From DASQHM01 sp035632095 (GTDB lineage: Bacteria > Pseudomonadota > Alphaproteobacteria > Ferrovibrionales > Ferrovibrionaceae): a DNA stretch of 27,905 bases. Position 1 is the first letter of the stretch; each line of letters begins with the position of its first letter. The DNA is taken from positions 1-27,905 of the forward strand of contig DASQHM010000185.1 of assembly GCA_035632095.1 (NCBI GenBank). The letters run 5' to 3'. Below are positions 7,976 to 16,800 of the stretch, piece after piece. Both the position numbers and the translations under genes were made by a program. The notes under the pieces were generated by a model. It worked only from the letters and a program-made list of their open reading frames with translations. It was not told the origin of the DNA and made no database searches.

Positions 7976-8364
7976 TCATCGATCGACGTCGACTGCTCGA
8001 AATTGCCGCCGGAGTTCTGGCGGCCTCCGCGCTGCGTCCGTCGCTTTCCTCGGCGGGAGATGCTGCGCGCTATTCGGCAGTGCTGCGGCGCGCGGACGCC
8101 GCCGCACGCCTCGGGCAGCTATGCCTTGCACGACTGGGCGGCGATGACCACGAGGCGGCGCTCGTCGAACGGATCACGACGGCGCTCGGGCCCGGAGCGG
8201 CGCGCCTGGATGCGACGGGGCTTAAAGCGGCGGTGCGCGCCGCCTGCGCGAATGATTTCGCGGCGGGGCGGACGATCGATGTCGCGGGTTGGATCCTGGC
8301 CGAGACCGAGGTCCGTCTCTATGCCTTGGTGGCTTTGGAGACGGGTTCGGTCGCCCAGGCATAG
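7972..8364 (+). CDS. Tat-signal small subunit partner of the GMC oxidoreductase
   Basis: A 130-residue protein whose ATG (7972) overlaps the GMC stop by 4 bp, so translation is coupled. It opens with a twin-arginine leader, DRRRLLEIAAGVLAASAL (residues 4-21), matching the loose RRxhL Tat pattern. The rest is helical and ends with GWILAETEVRLYALVAL (about 107-123), the pattern seen at the end of small subunits of membrane-bound sorbitol/fructose dehydrogenases (FAD-SLDH-like), from memory of those families. Its likely job is to chaperone the leaderless GMC flavoprotein and carry it through the Tat pore. Its stop (TAG, 8362-8364) directly abuts the convergent purU stop. Family assignment is moderate; the pairing is strong. 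Confidence 0.8.
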   Translation: MIIDRRRLLEIAAGVLAASALRPSLSSAGDAARYSAVLRRADAAARLGQLCLARLGGDDHEAALVERITTALGPGAARLDATGLKAAVRAACANDFAAGRTIDVAGWILAETEVRLYALVALETGSVAQA

Positions 8365-9231
8365 TCAGCGCAGCACCACGGTCTTGATGCCGTTGAGCAG
8401 GACCCGCCGCTCCACATGCCAGCGCACCGCGCGCGCCAAGACCTGGCACTCGATGTCCCGGCCGATGGCGACGAGCGCCTCGGGTGTCGCCGTATGGTCC
8501 ACGCGCTGCACCTCCTGTTCGATGATCGGCCCTTCGTCGAGATCCGGCGTCACGTAGTGCGCCGTGGCGCCGATGAGCTTCACGCCACGCGCATGCGCCT
8601 GCTGATAGGGCATCGCACCCTTGAAGCTCGGCAGGAAGGAATGGTGGATGTTGATGCACCGGCCCGCCAATTTGCCCACGAGGCCGGGCGAGAGCACTTG
8701 CATGTAGCGCGCCAGCACCACCAAGTCGATCTCGAGGTCTTCGACGAGCTTGGCGATGGCCTGTTCCTGGGCCGGCCGGGTCGATGCGGTCACCGGCAGA
8801 TGATGAAACGGCACGCGGTGCCATGCCGCCAGGCCTTCCAATTCCGGGTGGTTCGATACGATCGCGGGAATTTCGATGGCTAGGCTGCCGGTGCGATAGC
8901 GGTAAAGCAGGTCGTTCAGGCAGTGGTCGAATCGCGACACCAAGATGAGCACCCGGGCCTTGCGCGCGGCATCGAATATTTGCCAATCCATGCCGTGCCG
9001 GCGCGCCAGTCCGGCAAATTCGGCGCGCAGCGCCGACAGCGGATGCGCCGAGCCGCTTTCAAAAACGGTGCGCTGAAAGAACCGCCGCGAGTCCGGATCG
9101 CCGAAGTGGGACGATTCAATGATGTTGATGCCCCGCTCGGCGAAGAAGCCGGCCACCGCCGCCACCAGCCCGACGGCATCGGCGCAGGTTGCGGTTAGAA
9201 TCGCATGGCTAGTTTCGGAGGCTTTGGTCAT
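8365..9231 (-). CDS. purU: Formyltetrahydrofolate deformylase PurU
   Basis: A 288-residue cytoplasmic enzyme that hydrolyses 10-formyltetrahydrofolate to tetrahydrofolate and formate, balancing the one-carbon pool. An N-terminal ACT domain (about 8-80, TCADAVGLVAAVAGFFAERG) is followed by a formyltransferase-type catalytic domain. The catalytic triad is in place: Asn194 and His196 in INIHHSFLP and Asp232 in DLDEGPII, with the same 38-residue spacing as in glycinamide formyltransferases. Length is normal for PurU. ATG 9231 lies 9 bp after the glycosyltransferase stop, with AGAG just upstream, so it is the last gene of the prsK-prsR-prsT-GT operon. An EPS operon is an unexpected place for it. 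A sugar N-formyltransferase was considered, but the ACT domain and motifs favour PurU. Confidence 0.93.
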   Translation of the reverse strand: MTKASETSHAILTATCADAVGLVAAVAGFFAERGINIIESSHFGDPDSRRFFQRTVFESGSAHPLSALRAEFAGLARRHGMDWQIFDAARKARVLILVSRFDHCLNDLLYRYRTGSLAIEIPAIVSNHPELEGLAAWHRVPFHHLPVTASTRPAQEQAIAKLVEDLEIDLVVLARYMQVLSPGLVGKLAGRCINIHHSFLPSFKGAMPYQQAHARGVKLIGATAHYVTPDLDEGPIIEQEVQRVDHTATPEALVAIGRDIECQVLARAVRWHVERRVLLNGIKTVVLR

Positions 9232-9240
9232 CGGTCTCTA

Positions 9241-10461
9241 TTATGCATGTATCCGGCGGCGCGCGAGTATTTCGCGAAACAGATCGAGTTGGCCCTGCGC
9301 GGTGGCGTCCCACGAAAAGCGCTCGGCGTAGGCACGTGTCGCCGCGCGATCGGGCAATGCCGCAAGGAGACCACGCAAGGCGCCGGCAATGGCCGGCGCT
9401 GTTCGCTCCGGAACCAGCGCACCCGCTTCCGGCACCGCGATCACCTCGGGTGTGCCCCAGATGTTCGTCGCGACCACCGGTGTGCCGCATGCCAGCGATT
9501 CGAGCAATACGTTCGCCCAGCCCTCCCGGCTTGACGCGAGCACCGAAACGTCCGCGGCGCTATACAATCCCGCGAGCTGATCGTGCGGAATCTGCCCAAG
9601 GAAGCGAACGCGGCCGGAGACCTGCAGCCGCTTCGCCAAGGCTTCGAGAGCGGCGCGCTCAGGCCCTTCGCCCGCAATCAGGAATGTCACGTCCGGCAGG
9701 GCCTTGATCGCTTCGATCACGAGGTGGTGTCCTTTTCGCTCGATCAGCGAGCCGACCGAAACGACGGTCGTGCCGTCGACACCCAAGCGCCGGCGCTCCG
9801 TTTGCCGGTCGAGCGGCCGGAATTGCGCCAGGTCGACCCCGTTGCGCAAGACGCGAATCCTGTCCGCGGACACGCCGAGTTCGACCAGGCGATCCTTCAA
9901 GGCCTGACAGACGGTGACGAGGCCGGCAGCCTTTTCCGCCGCCCAGACGATCATGCGGCGCGGCAGCGCATGGTCTGGAATGAGACTTAGATCGGTACCG
10001 CGCGCGGTGATGCAGACGGGTTTTCCGAATTCCCGGCCGAGCAGGACGGCGGCGACGCCATCGGGATAGAAGTAGTGCGCGTCGATCAAATCAAAATCGC
10101 GGCCCTGGCGCTGCAGCCGGCGAAGCGCCGATCGCGCACCGGCGTACAACAATGCCGGAGCGACGGTCATGCCGACTTTGGGCAGGGCCAGGAAGCGCGG
10201 ATGACTGACGTCGATGCCGTGGCGGATCTCCCGCCGGGGCACTTTCGCCAGGCGCGCGTAGGTGCCGAATGCGGCGTTGCTCGCCGGAAACCAAGGACTA
10301 GGCGCGACGACATCCGCCGTCACCTGCCCGCCCGACAACAAATGCCGCAAGCGGTTTTCGACGAAAACGCCATGCTGCGGCACCGCCGCGTTGGGATAAA
10401 GCGTGCTGAAGACCAGAATGCGCGGTCTCTGCACGCTGACGAATTCAGGCCGCACCGTCAC
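9241..10461 (-). CDS. GT4 glycosyltransferase, translationally coupled to prsT
   Basis: A 406-residue GT-B glycosyltransferase of family 4, expected to transfer a sugar from a nucleotide donor to the growing EPS unit at the cytoplasmic membrane face. The N-terminal acceptor domain starts at RILVFSTLYPNAAVPQHGVF (14-33), typical of PEP-CTERM/Eps-associated GTs. The donor domain shows VLRNGVDLAQF, VVSVGSLIERKGHHL, FLIAGEGPERAALE and the EX7E motif in SREGWANVLLESLACGTPVV. It uses GTG 10461, which overlaps the prsT stop as GTGA, so it is made by ribosomes coming off prsT. Length and motifs are complete. The sugar specificity cannot be read from the sequence. Confidence 0.93.
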   Translation of the reverse strand: MTVRPEFVSVQRPRILVFSTLYPNAAVPQHGVFVENRLRHLLSGGQVTADVVAPSPWFPASNAAFGTYARLAKVPRREIRHGIDVSHPRFLALPKVGMTVAPALLYAGARSALRRLQRQGRDFDLIDAHYFYPDGVAAVLLGREFGKPVCITARGTDLSLIPDHALPRRMIVWAAEKAAGLVTVCQALKDRLVELGVSADRIRVLRNGVDLAQFRPLDRQTERRRLGVDGTTVVSVGSLIERKGHHLVIEAIKALPDVTFLIAGEGPERAALEALAKRLQVSGRVRFLGQIPHDQLAGLYSAADVSVLASSREGWANVLLESLACGTPVVATNIWGTPEVIAVPEAGALVPERTAPAIAGALRGLLAALPDRAATRAYAERFSWDATAQGQLDLFREILARRRIHA

Positions 10462-13277
10462 TCCTTCGGCAAAGTACTAAGGAGCTTCTCCGCTGCGGCC
10501 TTGTCGTCGAAGGGCCGGCTGTCGGCAACGACCGCCTGCAGCACGGTCCTGGCATCCGCATTGCGGCCGGATTTTTGCAGCGCCATCGCAAGGTGATAGC
10601 CGATCTGCGGCGACTTCTTGGAATCGTCGTACGCCTTTTGCAACAAGGGGACCGCAGTTTGCGCATCGCCCTTCTTCAACGCGAGATATCCAAGCGTGTC
10701 GGCGATATCCGGCGAATCGGGCGCCAATTGGTGCGCCTTTGTCGCCAGATCAAATCCGCGGGGGTCGTTCCGCTGCCCGTAAAGCCATGCCAGGTTGTTC
10801 ATGACGATGACATTGTTGGGCCGGTGCTCCAGCAGCAGTTCGTTGTTGGCCATTGCGTCGTCATCCTGGTGCAGCCTGAGTTGCGTCGTCGCCAAGGCAA
10901 ACCGCGCAGTGTCGTCGCCGGGATGGTCCTGCAGCCATTTCTGCAGTGTCTGCTTCCCGGCCTGATCGTCGCCCGAAGCCGATTGCGCCGTCGCCAGGGA
11001 AACGGCTATGCCCGAGGACGGGGATTGGCTAAAGGCCGTGGCATAGGTCGCCGCCGCTTCCTTGTATTTGCCCTGCAACATCAAAATGTCGCCAAGCATC
11101 TCGTCGCCTTCCGGCCGATTGGGATTCTTCGCCCGCCAATCCTGCACCAGGGCGAGCGCCTGCTCCGGCTTTCCGGCGCGGTCGGTCAAGAGCGCCAGCC
11201 GCTCCGGGAGTTTGGCATCCTCGGGATTGGCCAAAATGCCTTGGCGCAGCACTGCCAATGCGCCGTTCGGATCGCCGCTGTCGTTCATCGCATCGGCCAG
11301 GCGCTGATAGGCCTGGGGCACGCGCGGCGCTGTGGCAATCAGCGAGCGATACGTTGCGATCGCGGACGGCTTGTCGTTGTCGGCCAATTGCGCGCGCGCC
11401 AAGGCGTCCATGGCGTCCGGGTTGTTCGACACCGCCTGGTTGAGGTCGCGCGCCGTCGACAACGCCTTCGCCGTATCGCGCCGTTCGAGGAAAAAGTTGA
11501 CCAACGCCAGCCGCGGCAAGACGACGCCGGGATTGGAATCGGCCGCCTTCGTAAGCCAAGACACCACCTCGTCCGGCTTCGCCTGCCGCCGGCCGAGGTC
11601 GGCCATCGACATCATGGCGTCGAGACTCTTGGGGTCCTTTGCCAGAATCGCCTGATAGCGTTGCGCAGCGGCATCGTACTTGCCTTCGGCCAGATCGAGC
11701 CGCGCCAGGTTGAGCAGCGCCGGAGCAAAGCCCGCGTCCTTGGCGATCGCCGCCTCGAAATAGGAGCGGGCCTTTTGCGCATCGCCTCTCGCCGCGGCAA
11801 TACCGCCGAGCAGGTTGTCGGGCATCGGGCTGTTCGCCATATCCGCCCGCAAGGCGTCGGTCGCCTTGGCGGCGTCGTCGAACTTGCCTTGGCGCATCAG
11901 GGCAATGACCAGGAAAATGCGCGCGTTCGACGCATGCGGGTCGGCCACGAGGGCATCGTCAAGATCCTTGACCGCTTGTTCCGATTGGCCGATCTCAAGC
12001 CGGTTGATGGCGATCTGGGTCCGCAGCACCGCGTCGTTGGGCGACGCCGCTGCGGCGCGATCAAGCCACTGCCCCGCGTCCGCAACGCGCCCCGCGGCCG
12101 CCGAAGCATTGGCAAGCGCACGCAAAATCCGTTGATCGTTCGGCGCGACGGCCAGAGCGTCCCTCAGCGACGCCAAGGCCTGATCCGGCTGCCGCTTCCT
12201 GATCAACAGATTGCCGAGAAGTATCCGGGCGTCCACGTCGTCGGGCTGCACCCTGATGTACTGCGTCAAGTGGGTTTGGCCTTCCTCGAGCTGGTCGCGG
12301 CTGATTTCCAGCCGCGCCATCAGGTAGAGGGTCGGCGGATAGGCTCCGAGCGCCGTGCCCTGCCTTTGCAAAAGATCGAACGCGCCTTTGAGATCGGCTT
12401 GCTTCGCCAGAATCAGCGCTTGCAGGTACACGGCGACGGGCTGGTTGGGATTGCGCGACAATACCGAGTTGATATCGGCGGTCGCCTGCTCGAATTTGTT
12501 GCGGTCGACATACAAGCCCGCGCGTGCGAGCTCCGAGCGCATGGAACCGGGATCGACCTGCAGCGCCTTGTTGAAGGCATCCAAGGCGCCGTCTTCGTCT
12601 TTCTGCAGGCGGCGCAGTTGACCTTTCAGCGTAAGCGCCTCCGCGACAATCGCCGGAGTTCCGCCGCCCGCTACGGCCTTGTCGACGTTCGCTTCCGCCG
12701 TTCCGAAGTCACGGCGCCCAAGATCGGCCCAGGCCAACCCGATGTCGGCCCGCACGGCTTTCGCGTCGATCGCAAGGGCCGCCTTGAAATCCTCCGAAGC
12801 AGCATCGTTTTGCCGCAACCCGAGATGGGCGAAGCCGCGGGATATGTCGATTTCCGCTTGCGCCGCAGGCGAACGCCCGCTGGGATCCATTTCGATAAGA
12901 ACTTGGTCGAATTTGCCTTGCAGCAAGTAGGCGCGCGCCAGGGCGGGAAGCACCTTGTCCTTGTCGAAGTTGTGGTCGAGCGCGAGCTTCAGCTCTTTTT
13001 CGGCCGATGCCGCATCGCCGAGCGCCAACGCCGTGTAGCCGAGCTCGTAACGCGCCGTCATGTTGTCTGGCTCGACGCGCACCGCATTTCTCAGCTGGAT
13101 AAGCGCCGACTTGTAGTCGCCCTTGGCAAGATATTGCTGCCCGTCGGCAAGATAGTTGCGGTTGCCGCGCGACAGATTGATCGCCACGACCGCGCCGATC
13201 GCCAGGATGATGACAACGGCGATACCGCCGATGAGGATTCGACGCCGCGAGCGCCGCTTCGTGCTGCCTTCGGCCAA
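10458..13277 (-). CDS. prsT: PEP-CTERM/exosortase-A system TPR protein PrsT
   Basis: A 939-residue protein of tandem TPR-like helical hairpins with an N-terminal membrane anchor (RRILIGGIAVVIILAIGAVVAINL, about 12-35) after a basic cytoplasmic stub, so the repeats face the periplasm. TPR units run from about 40 to the end with recurring A-x-Y/W...G...A...A/L...P patterns, for instance YLAKGDYKSALIQLRNAVR and NNLAWLYGQRNDPRGFDLA near the C-terminus. Size, anchor and place beside prsK and prsR match the PrsT family (TIGR02917, from memory), presumed to scaffold EPS synthesis or export; its mechanism is not known. Translation starts at TTG 13277, chosen because a perfect AGGAGG (13282-13287) lies 4 bases before it and overlaps the prsR stop. 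It overlaps the downstream GT by 4 bp. Confidence 0.92.
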   Translation of the reverse strand: MAEGSTKRRSRRRILIGGIAVVIILAIGAVVAINLSRGNRNYLADGQQYLAKGDYKSALIQLRNAVRVEPDNMTARYELGYTALALGDAASAEKELKLALDHNFDKDKVLPALARAYLLQGKFDQVLIEMDPSGRSPAAQAEIDISRGFAHLGLRQNDAASEDFKAALAIDAKAVRADIGLAWADLGRRDFGTAEANVDKAVAGGGTPAIVAEALTLKGQLRRLQKDEDGALDAFNKALQVDPGSMRSELARAGLYVDRNKFEQATADINSVLSRNPNQPVAVYLQALILAKQADLKGAFDLLQRQGTALGAYPPTLYLMARLEISRDQLEEGQTHLTQYIRVQPDDVDARILLGNLLIRKRQPDQALASLRDALAVAPNDQRILRALANASAAAGRVADAGQWLDRAAAASPNDAVLRTQIAINRLEIGQSEQAVKDLDDALVADPHASNARIFLVIALMRQGKFDDAAKATDALRADMANSPMPDNLLGGIAAARGDAQKARSYFEAAIAKDAGFAPALLNLARLDLAEGKYDAAAQRYQAILAKDPKSLDAMMSMADLGRRQAKPDEVVSWLTKAADSNPGVVLPRLALVNFFLERRDTAKALSTARDLNQAVSNNPDAMDALARAQLADNDKPSAIATYRSLIATAPRVPQAYQRLADAMNDSGDPNGALAVLRQGILANPEDAKLPERLALLTDRAGKPEQALALVQDWRAKNPNRPEGDEMLGDILMLQGKYKEAAATYATAFSQSPSSGIAVSLATAQSASGDDQAGKQTLQKWLQDHPGDDTARFALATTQLRLHQDDDAMANNELLLEHRPNNVIVMNNLAWLYGQRNDPRGFDLATKAHQLAPDSPDIADTLGYLALKKGDAQTAVPLLQKAYDDSKKSPQIGYHLAMALQKSGRNADARTVLQAVVADSRPFDDKAAAEKLLSTLPKE

Positions 13278-13281
13278 AGTG

Positions 13282-13287
13282 CCTCCT
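13282..13287 (-). promoter_or_regulatory. Strong ribosome binding site of prsT
   Basis: On the minus strand the sequence reads AGGAGG, a full anti-16S match, ending 4 bases before the TTG start of prsT and overlapping the first base-paired edge of the prsR TGA. It fixes a non-ATG start for prsT and indicates prsR-prsT coupling. Confidence 0.75.
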
Positions 13288-14669
13288 CACGCTTTCAAGT
13301 TGTGGATCCGCATCAGGTCGTAAAGTGTGGGCCTGCTGATGCCGAGAATCTTCGCCGCCTGCGAAATGTTGCCGTTGACATGCGACAGCGCGTCTCGAAG
13401 CGCGCGCCGGTCCGCATCCTGGCGAATTTCCTTCAGCGTCAGCAGTCGCGTTTCGCCGGCTTCCTCCGCCGCGGCGGGCTGGCCCGCGGGCGCAGCGAGC
13501 TCCAGGTCTTCGGGCGTTATGAGGTCGCCCTCCGCAATCAATACGGCACGCTTGATGCGGTTTTGCATTTCGCGGACGTTGCCGGGCCAGGCGTGGCGCG
13601 CCAGCGCGGTGCGCGCGGCCGTGGTGAAGCCCTTGATCTCGCGGCGATAGGCGCCGCTGAACTCGTTCAGGAAATAATGCGCCAGCAGCACCGGATCCCC
13701 CGGCCGTTCCCGCAGCGCCGGGATATTGATCGTAAACTCGTTCAGGCGATAGTACAGATCCTCGCGAAAGCGTTGCTCGCGGATCAATTCCGCAATATTG
13801 CGATTCGTGGCGCAGATGATGCGCACGTCCACCGGGATGAGCTGCCGCCCGCCGATGCGCTCGATCACGCGCTCCTGCAGGAAGCGCAGCAGCTTCACCT
13901 GCAGGGGCAGCGGCACGTCGCCGATCTCGTCCAACAGCAAGGTGCCGTGATTGGCAAGTTCGACCTTGCCCAAGCTTTGCCGCACCGCGCCGGTGAACGA
14001 GCCCTTCTCGTGGCCGAACAACTCGCTCTCTAGGAGATTCTCCGGAATCGCGCCGCAATTGATGGCGACGAACGGCTTGCCCGCGCGCGGACCAAGGTCG
14101 TGCATGGCGCGCGCCAGCACTTCCTTTCCGGTGCCGCTTTCGCCGACAAGCATGACCGTCACGTCGGTCGGCGCGATCTTCTCCACAAGCCGGCACACGT
14201 CCAGCATGGCGGCGCAACTGGTGATGACGCCCTTCAGCGCACCGCCTTCGCTACCCTTCGCCGCCCGGCGCAAGTCCTCTTCCAATTGCCAGAGATGCCG
14301 CGCCCTGCCGACGATCAGCCGCAATACGTCGATGTCCATCGGCTTGGCGCAGAAATCATAGGCCCCGAGGCTGATCGACTGCATGGCGTGCGCGCGATCT
14401 TCGTTGCCGGTGAGCACGATCACCTTGGTCGAAGGCGCTTCCGTGCGGATCGCTTCCAGCAGCGCCAAACCTTCGCCGGCGCCTTGCGTATCCGGCGGCA
14501 AGCCAAGATCGATCACGGCAACGGTCGGCTGGTGTTCGCGCAAGAGCTTCATCGCGCTTTCGCGATCGCCCGCAGTCACCACGTCAAATTCGGAAAAGCT
14601 CCAGGCCAATTGGCGGCGCAGCCCGGCGTCATCCTCGACAAACATCAACGTTCCGCCGGAGTCCGTCAC
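13287..14669 (-). CDS. prsR: PEP-CTERM-box sigma-54-dependent response regulator PrsR
   Basis: A 460-residue NtrC-type activator. The receiver domain (about 6-122) keeps the phosphorylated Asp54 in AVIDLG, Thr87 and Lys109. The AAA+ domain (about 145-380) has Walker A GESGTGKE (176-183), Walker B LLLDEIGD (244-251) and arginine-finger segments; the sigma-54 loop reads GSFTGA (223-228), not the usual GAFTGA. A Fis-type helix-turn-helix closes the protein (NGNISQAAKILGISRPTLYD, 432-451). It matches PrsR (TIGR02915, from memory) in architecture and neighbours. Phosphorylated by PrsK, it would open sigma-54 promoters of EPS and PEP-CTERM genes. It starts at GTG 14669, overlapping the prsK stop as GTGA, so sensor and regulator are made together. 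Confidence 0.95.
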   Translation of the reverse strand: MTDSGGTLMFVEDDAGLRRQLAWSFSEFDVVTAGDRESAMKLLREHQPTVAVIDLGLPPDTQGAGEGLALLEAIRTEAPSTKVIVLTGNEDRAHAMQSISLGAYDFCAKPMDIDVLRLIVGRARHLWQLEEDLRRAAKGSEGGALKGVITSCAAMLDVCRLVEKIAPTDVTVMLVGESGTGKEVLARAMHDLGPRAGKPFVAINCGAIPENLLESELFGHEKGSFTGAVRQSLGKVELANHGTLLLDEIGDVPLPLQVKLLRFLQERVIERIGGRQLIPVDVRIICATNRNIAELIREQRFREDLYYRLNEFTINIPALRERPGDPVLLAHYFLNEFSGAYRREIKGFTTAARTALARHAWPGNVREMQNRIKRAVLIAEGDLITPEDLELAAPAGQPAAAEEAGETRLLTLKEIRQDADRRALRDALSHVNGNISQAAKILGISRPTLYDLMRIHNLKA

Positions 14670-16792
14670 TGCACCCTCGCGGCGGCGCCTTCGACCGCCT
14701 TGGCCGGCGCCATAGGAAGAAGCACGCGCATCGTCGTTCCTTGACCCGGTACGCTATGGACGTTCATCCGGCCCTGCAGTTCGCGCACAAGCTCGCGGCA
14801 TTGATAGGCGCCGATGCCGTAGCCGGAGTCCTTGGTGGAGCGGAACGGCTGGAAGAGCTCGTCGCGGATGAAAGCGGGCTCCATGCCGTCGCCGTCGTCG
14901 TTCACCTCAAGCATCGCCATGCCCTCGCTCCTGCCGAGCCTGACGACCACATTCCCGCCTTCTCCCGCGGCCTCCATGGCGTTCTGCACCAAATGACCCA
15001 GCACCGCCATTACGCGATACTCGTCGCCCGTGACTTCGAGCGGACGCACCTCGCATTCGACGGTGAGATTGGCGCCGCCGACCTTTCTGCGGCGCTCGGC
15101 CACGCGCTCGACCAATGACACCAGTTCGACCGATGTCGGCGCCAGGCTGCGTTTGCGTTCTTCGTTGATCTGTTGCAGCAGGCGATTCATGGAGTCGACA
15201 GTATCGCCGACGCTTGCGATCAAGTCGCTCTGGAACTTGGGGTTGCTGCCGTGGCGGCTGGCGTTGGCCAGCATCAATGTCAATTGGCTGATCAGCGTCT
15301 TGATATCGTGGACGACGAAGGCGAAGCGCCGATTGAAGATTTCCAATTCCCGCGCCGCGCTGAGCGCCTGCACGGCGGCGTTCTCGGCCAGATAGTTCGC
15401 GGCCTGCCGCCCGCTCATCTTGAGCAGATCGAAATCCTCCCAGTTCAGCGTCCGCGGCGCGCGGGGTTGTTGCAGCAGTACCACGCCGAGCAGGTGCGCC
15501 CGGTGCACGAGAGGCACGAGAATCCAGGCTTCCTTGGCCTTCGCGATCCAATCCGGCGCGGCAAAATCGGGATAGGAATCCGCCCGTTCGCGGTAATCGT
15601 TCAAGTTCACCACCCAGCCATGTTGCGCCAGAAATCTCTTCGGCCCCTCGCCAAGCGCGGCGTCGCGCTTCAGGCTGCTGTAGTTCCAGGATTCCGTCAG
15701 CTCGTAGTCCTGATTGATCTCCTCCCATTGCCACAGCGCGCCGCCGGGGCTGTCGACGATATTGGCGATCGATTTGATCACCCGGAGGCGCAGGTTTGTG
15801 CCGCTTTGATCGACCGCGATCGTGTTGATGAAGCGGAGCCACTCTTCGCGATAATCGTACTTGTAAACGAATAAGTTTTTGTAAAGCCAAACCTTGAGCC
15901 ACGACCGGAGGCTGCCCGAGGCCAGAACGACGGCCAGCAACAGGAATGCGCCGAACAGGAAGAGGCCTGTCAGCATGACGCCGAAGTTGCCGCCGAACTG
16001 GCGGACATAGAGTCCGACCACGCCCATGGCGAGTAGATAGATTCCGCCGCCGAATATGGCGGCGCCGTGGAAGACAAGCCGATGCGACATGCCGATGCGC
16101 CGGTCCGGGAGCAGGCTCCGGCGCGTTCCGATGACGATCAAGGGCACGACCAAGAGGGCCACCGCGCCGCGAATTTCCAGCAAAGCCGGGTCGGCCGCCC
16201 GGAACAGAAGCGCGTTCGCAAAGGTGAAGAAATCGTAAGCGAATATCCCGCCGAGGCCGATGCCCAGATACTTGATCGACCAGAAGCCTTCTTCCGTCGA
16301 ATTTCGGATTAGATTTTCGAGCAATGCCAGTCCGCCGAGCGCGATCATGATCCGGATCACGAAGGCGATCTCCAGACCCGTCGCGCTCGCGCCGAGCTCA
16401 GACGTCTCTAGATAGATCTCCGCCAAGGCCACCGCGACACCCGCGAGCACTGTCGTCAGGATCACGGTGCGGCCAGCGCGCCGGACTCCCGTGGCGGAAG
16501 GCAAATCGGCGGCGCCGCCGCCGAGCGCCATGATCTCCATCAACAGCAGGATCCATGTCGCATCGCGGAGGATTTCCAAGGGCCGAAACGAGGTTCCGAG
16601 CACGATGGAAATTATTGGAAATCCGCCGCTGATTCGCGCGAGGGCGCCATCGGCGGCCCACAGCGCGGTAATGCCCGCAGCGGCGATCAGAATGTAGTCG
16701 GCCCGTCCCCGGCCGCCGCGCACCAGGAAGGCAATCGCCAAAGCCGCGTAGGCAAGCGCACAAAGTTCGAATGCCAGGGCGCCGATCGGCAT
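14666..16792 (-). CDS. prsK: PEP-CTERM system histidine kinase PrsK
   Basis: A 708-residue inner-membrane sensor kinase. The first 300 residues hold about eight to nine hydrophobic segments, a GAF-like domain lies at about 320-470, and the kinase core follows. His495 in FAFVVHDIKTL is the phosphorylated residue; the N box is LGHLVQNAMEAA (598-609), the G1 box NDDGDGM (631-637) and the G2 box GYGIGAYQC (657-665). Topology and the FVVHDIK H-box match PrsK (TIGR02916, from memory). It phosphorylates PrsR, encoded immediately downstream with a 4-bp overlap. The stimulus is unknown. ATG 16792 is preceded by only a weak ribosome site, 8 bp after the stop of a possible 45-residue ORF that links it to the sugar transferase gene. 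Confidence 0.95.
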   Translation of the reverse strand: MPIGALAFELCALAYAALAIAFLVRGGRGRADYILIAAAGITALWAADGALARISGGFPIISIVLGTSFRPLEILRDATWILLLMEIMALGGGAADLPSATGVRRAGRTVILTTVLAGVAVALAEIYLETSELGASATGLEIAFVIRIMIALGGLALLENLIRNSTEEGFWSIKYLGIGLGGIFAYDFFTFANALLFRAADPALLEIRGAVALLVVPLIVIGTRRSLLPDRRIGMSHRLVFHGAAIFGGGIYLLAMGVVGLYVRQFGGNFGVMLTGLFLFGAFLLLAVVLASGSLRSWLKVWLYKNLFVYKYDYREEWLRFINTIAVDQSGTNLRLRVIKSIANIVDSPGGALWQWEEINQDYELTESWNYSSLKRDAALGEGPKRFLAQHGWVVNLNDYRERADSYPDFAAPDWIAKAKEAWILVPLVHRAHLLGVVLLQQPRAPRTLNWEDFDLLKMSGRQAANYLAENAAVQALSAARELEIFNRRFAFVVHDIKTLISQLTLMLANASRHGSNPKFQSDLIASVGDTVDSMNRLLQQINEERKRSLAPTSVELVSLVERVAERRRKVGGANLTVECEVRPLEVTGDEYRVMAVLGHLVQNAMEAAGEGGNVVVRLGRSEGMAMLEVNDDGDGMEPAFIRDELFQPFRSTKDSGYGIGAYQCRELVRELQGRMNVHSVPGQGTTMRVLLPMAPAKAVEGAAARVQ

Positions 16793-16800
16793 GGGCGGTG

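Noticed and set aside
10575..14033. Very long plus-strand open frame (over 1,100 codons) antisense to prsT and the end of prsR
   Set aside because: Its translation is Arg/Gln/Val-rich without any fold motif; it mirrors the codon bias of the TPR gene on the other strand, which has a clear anchor, repeats and a ribosome site.
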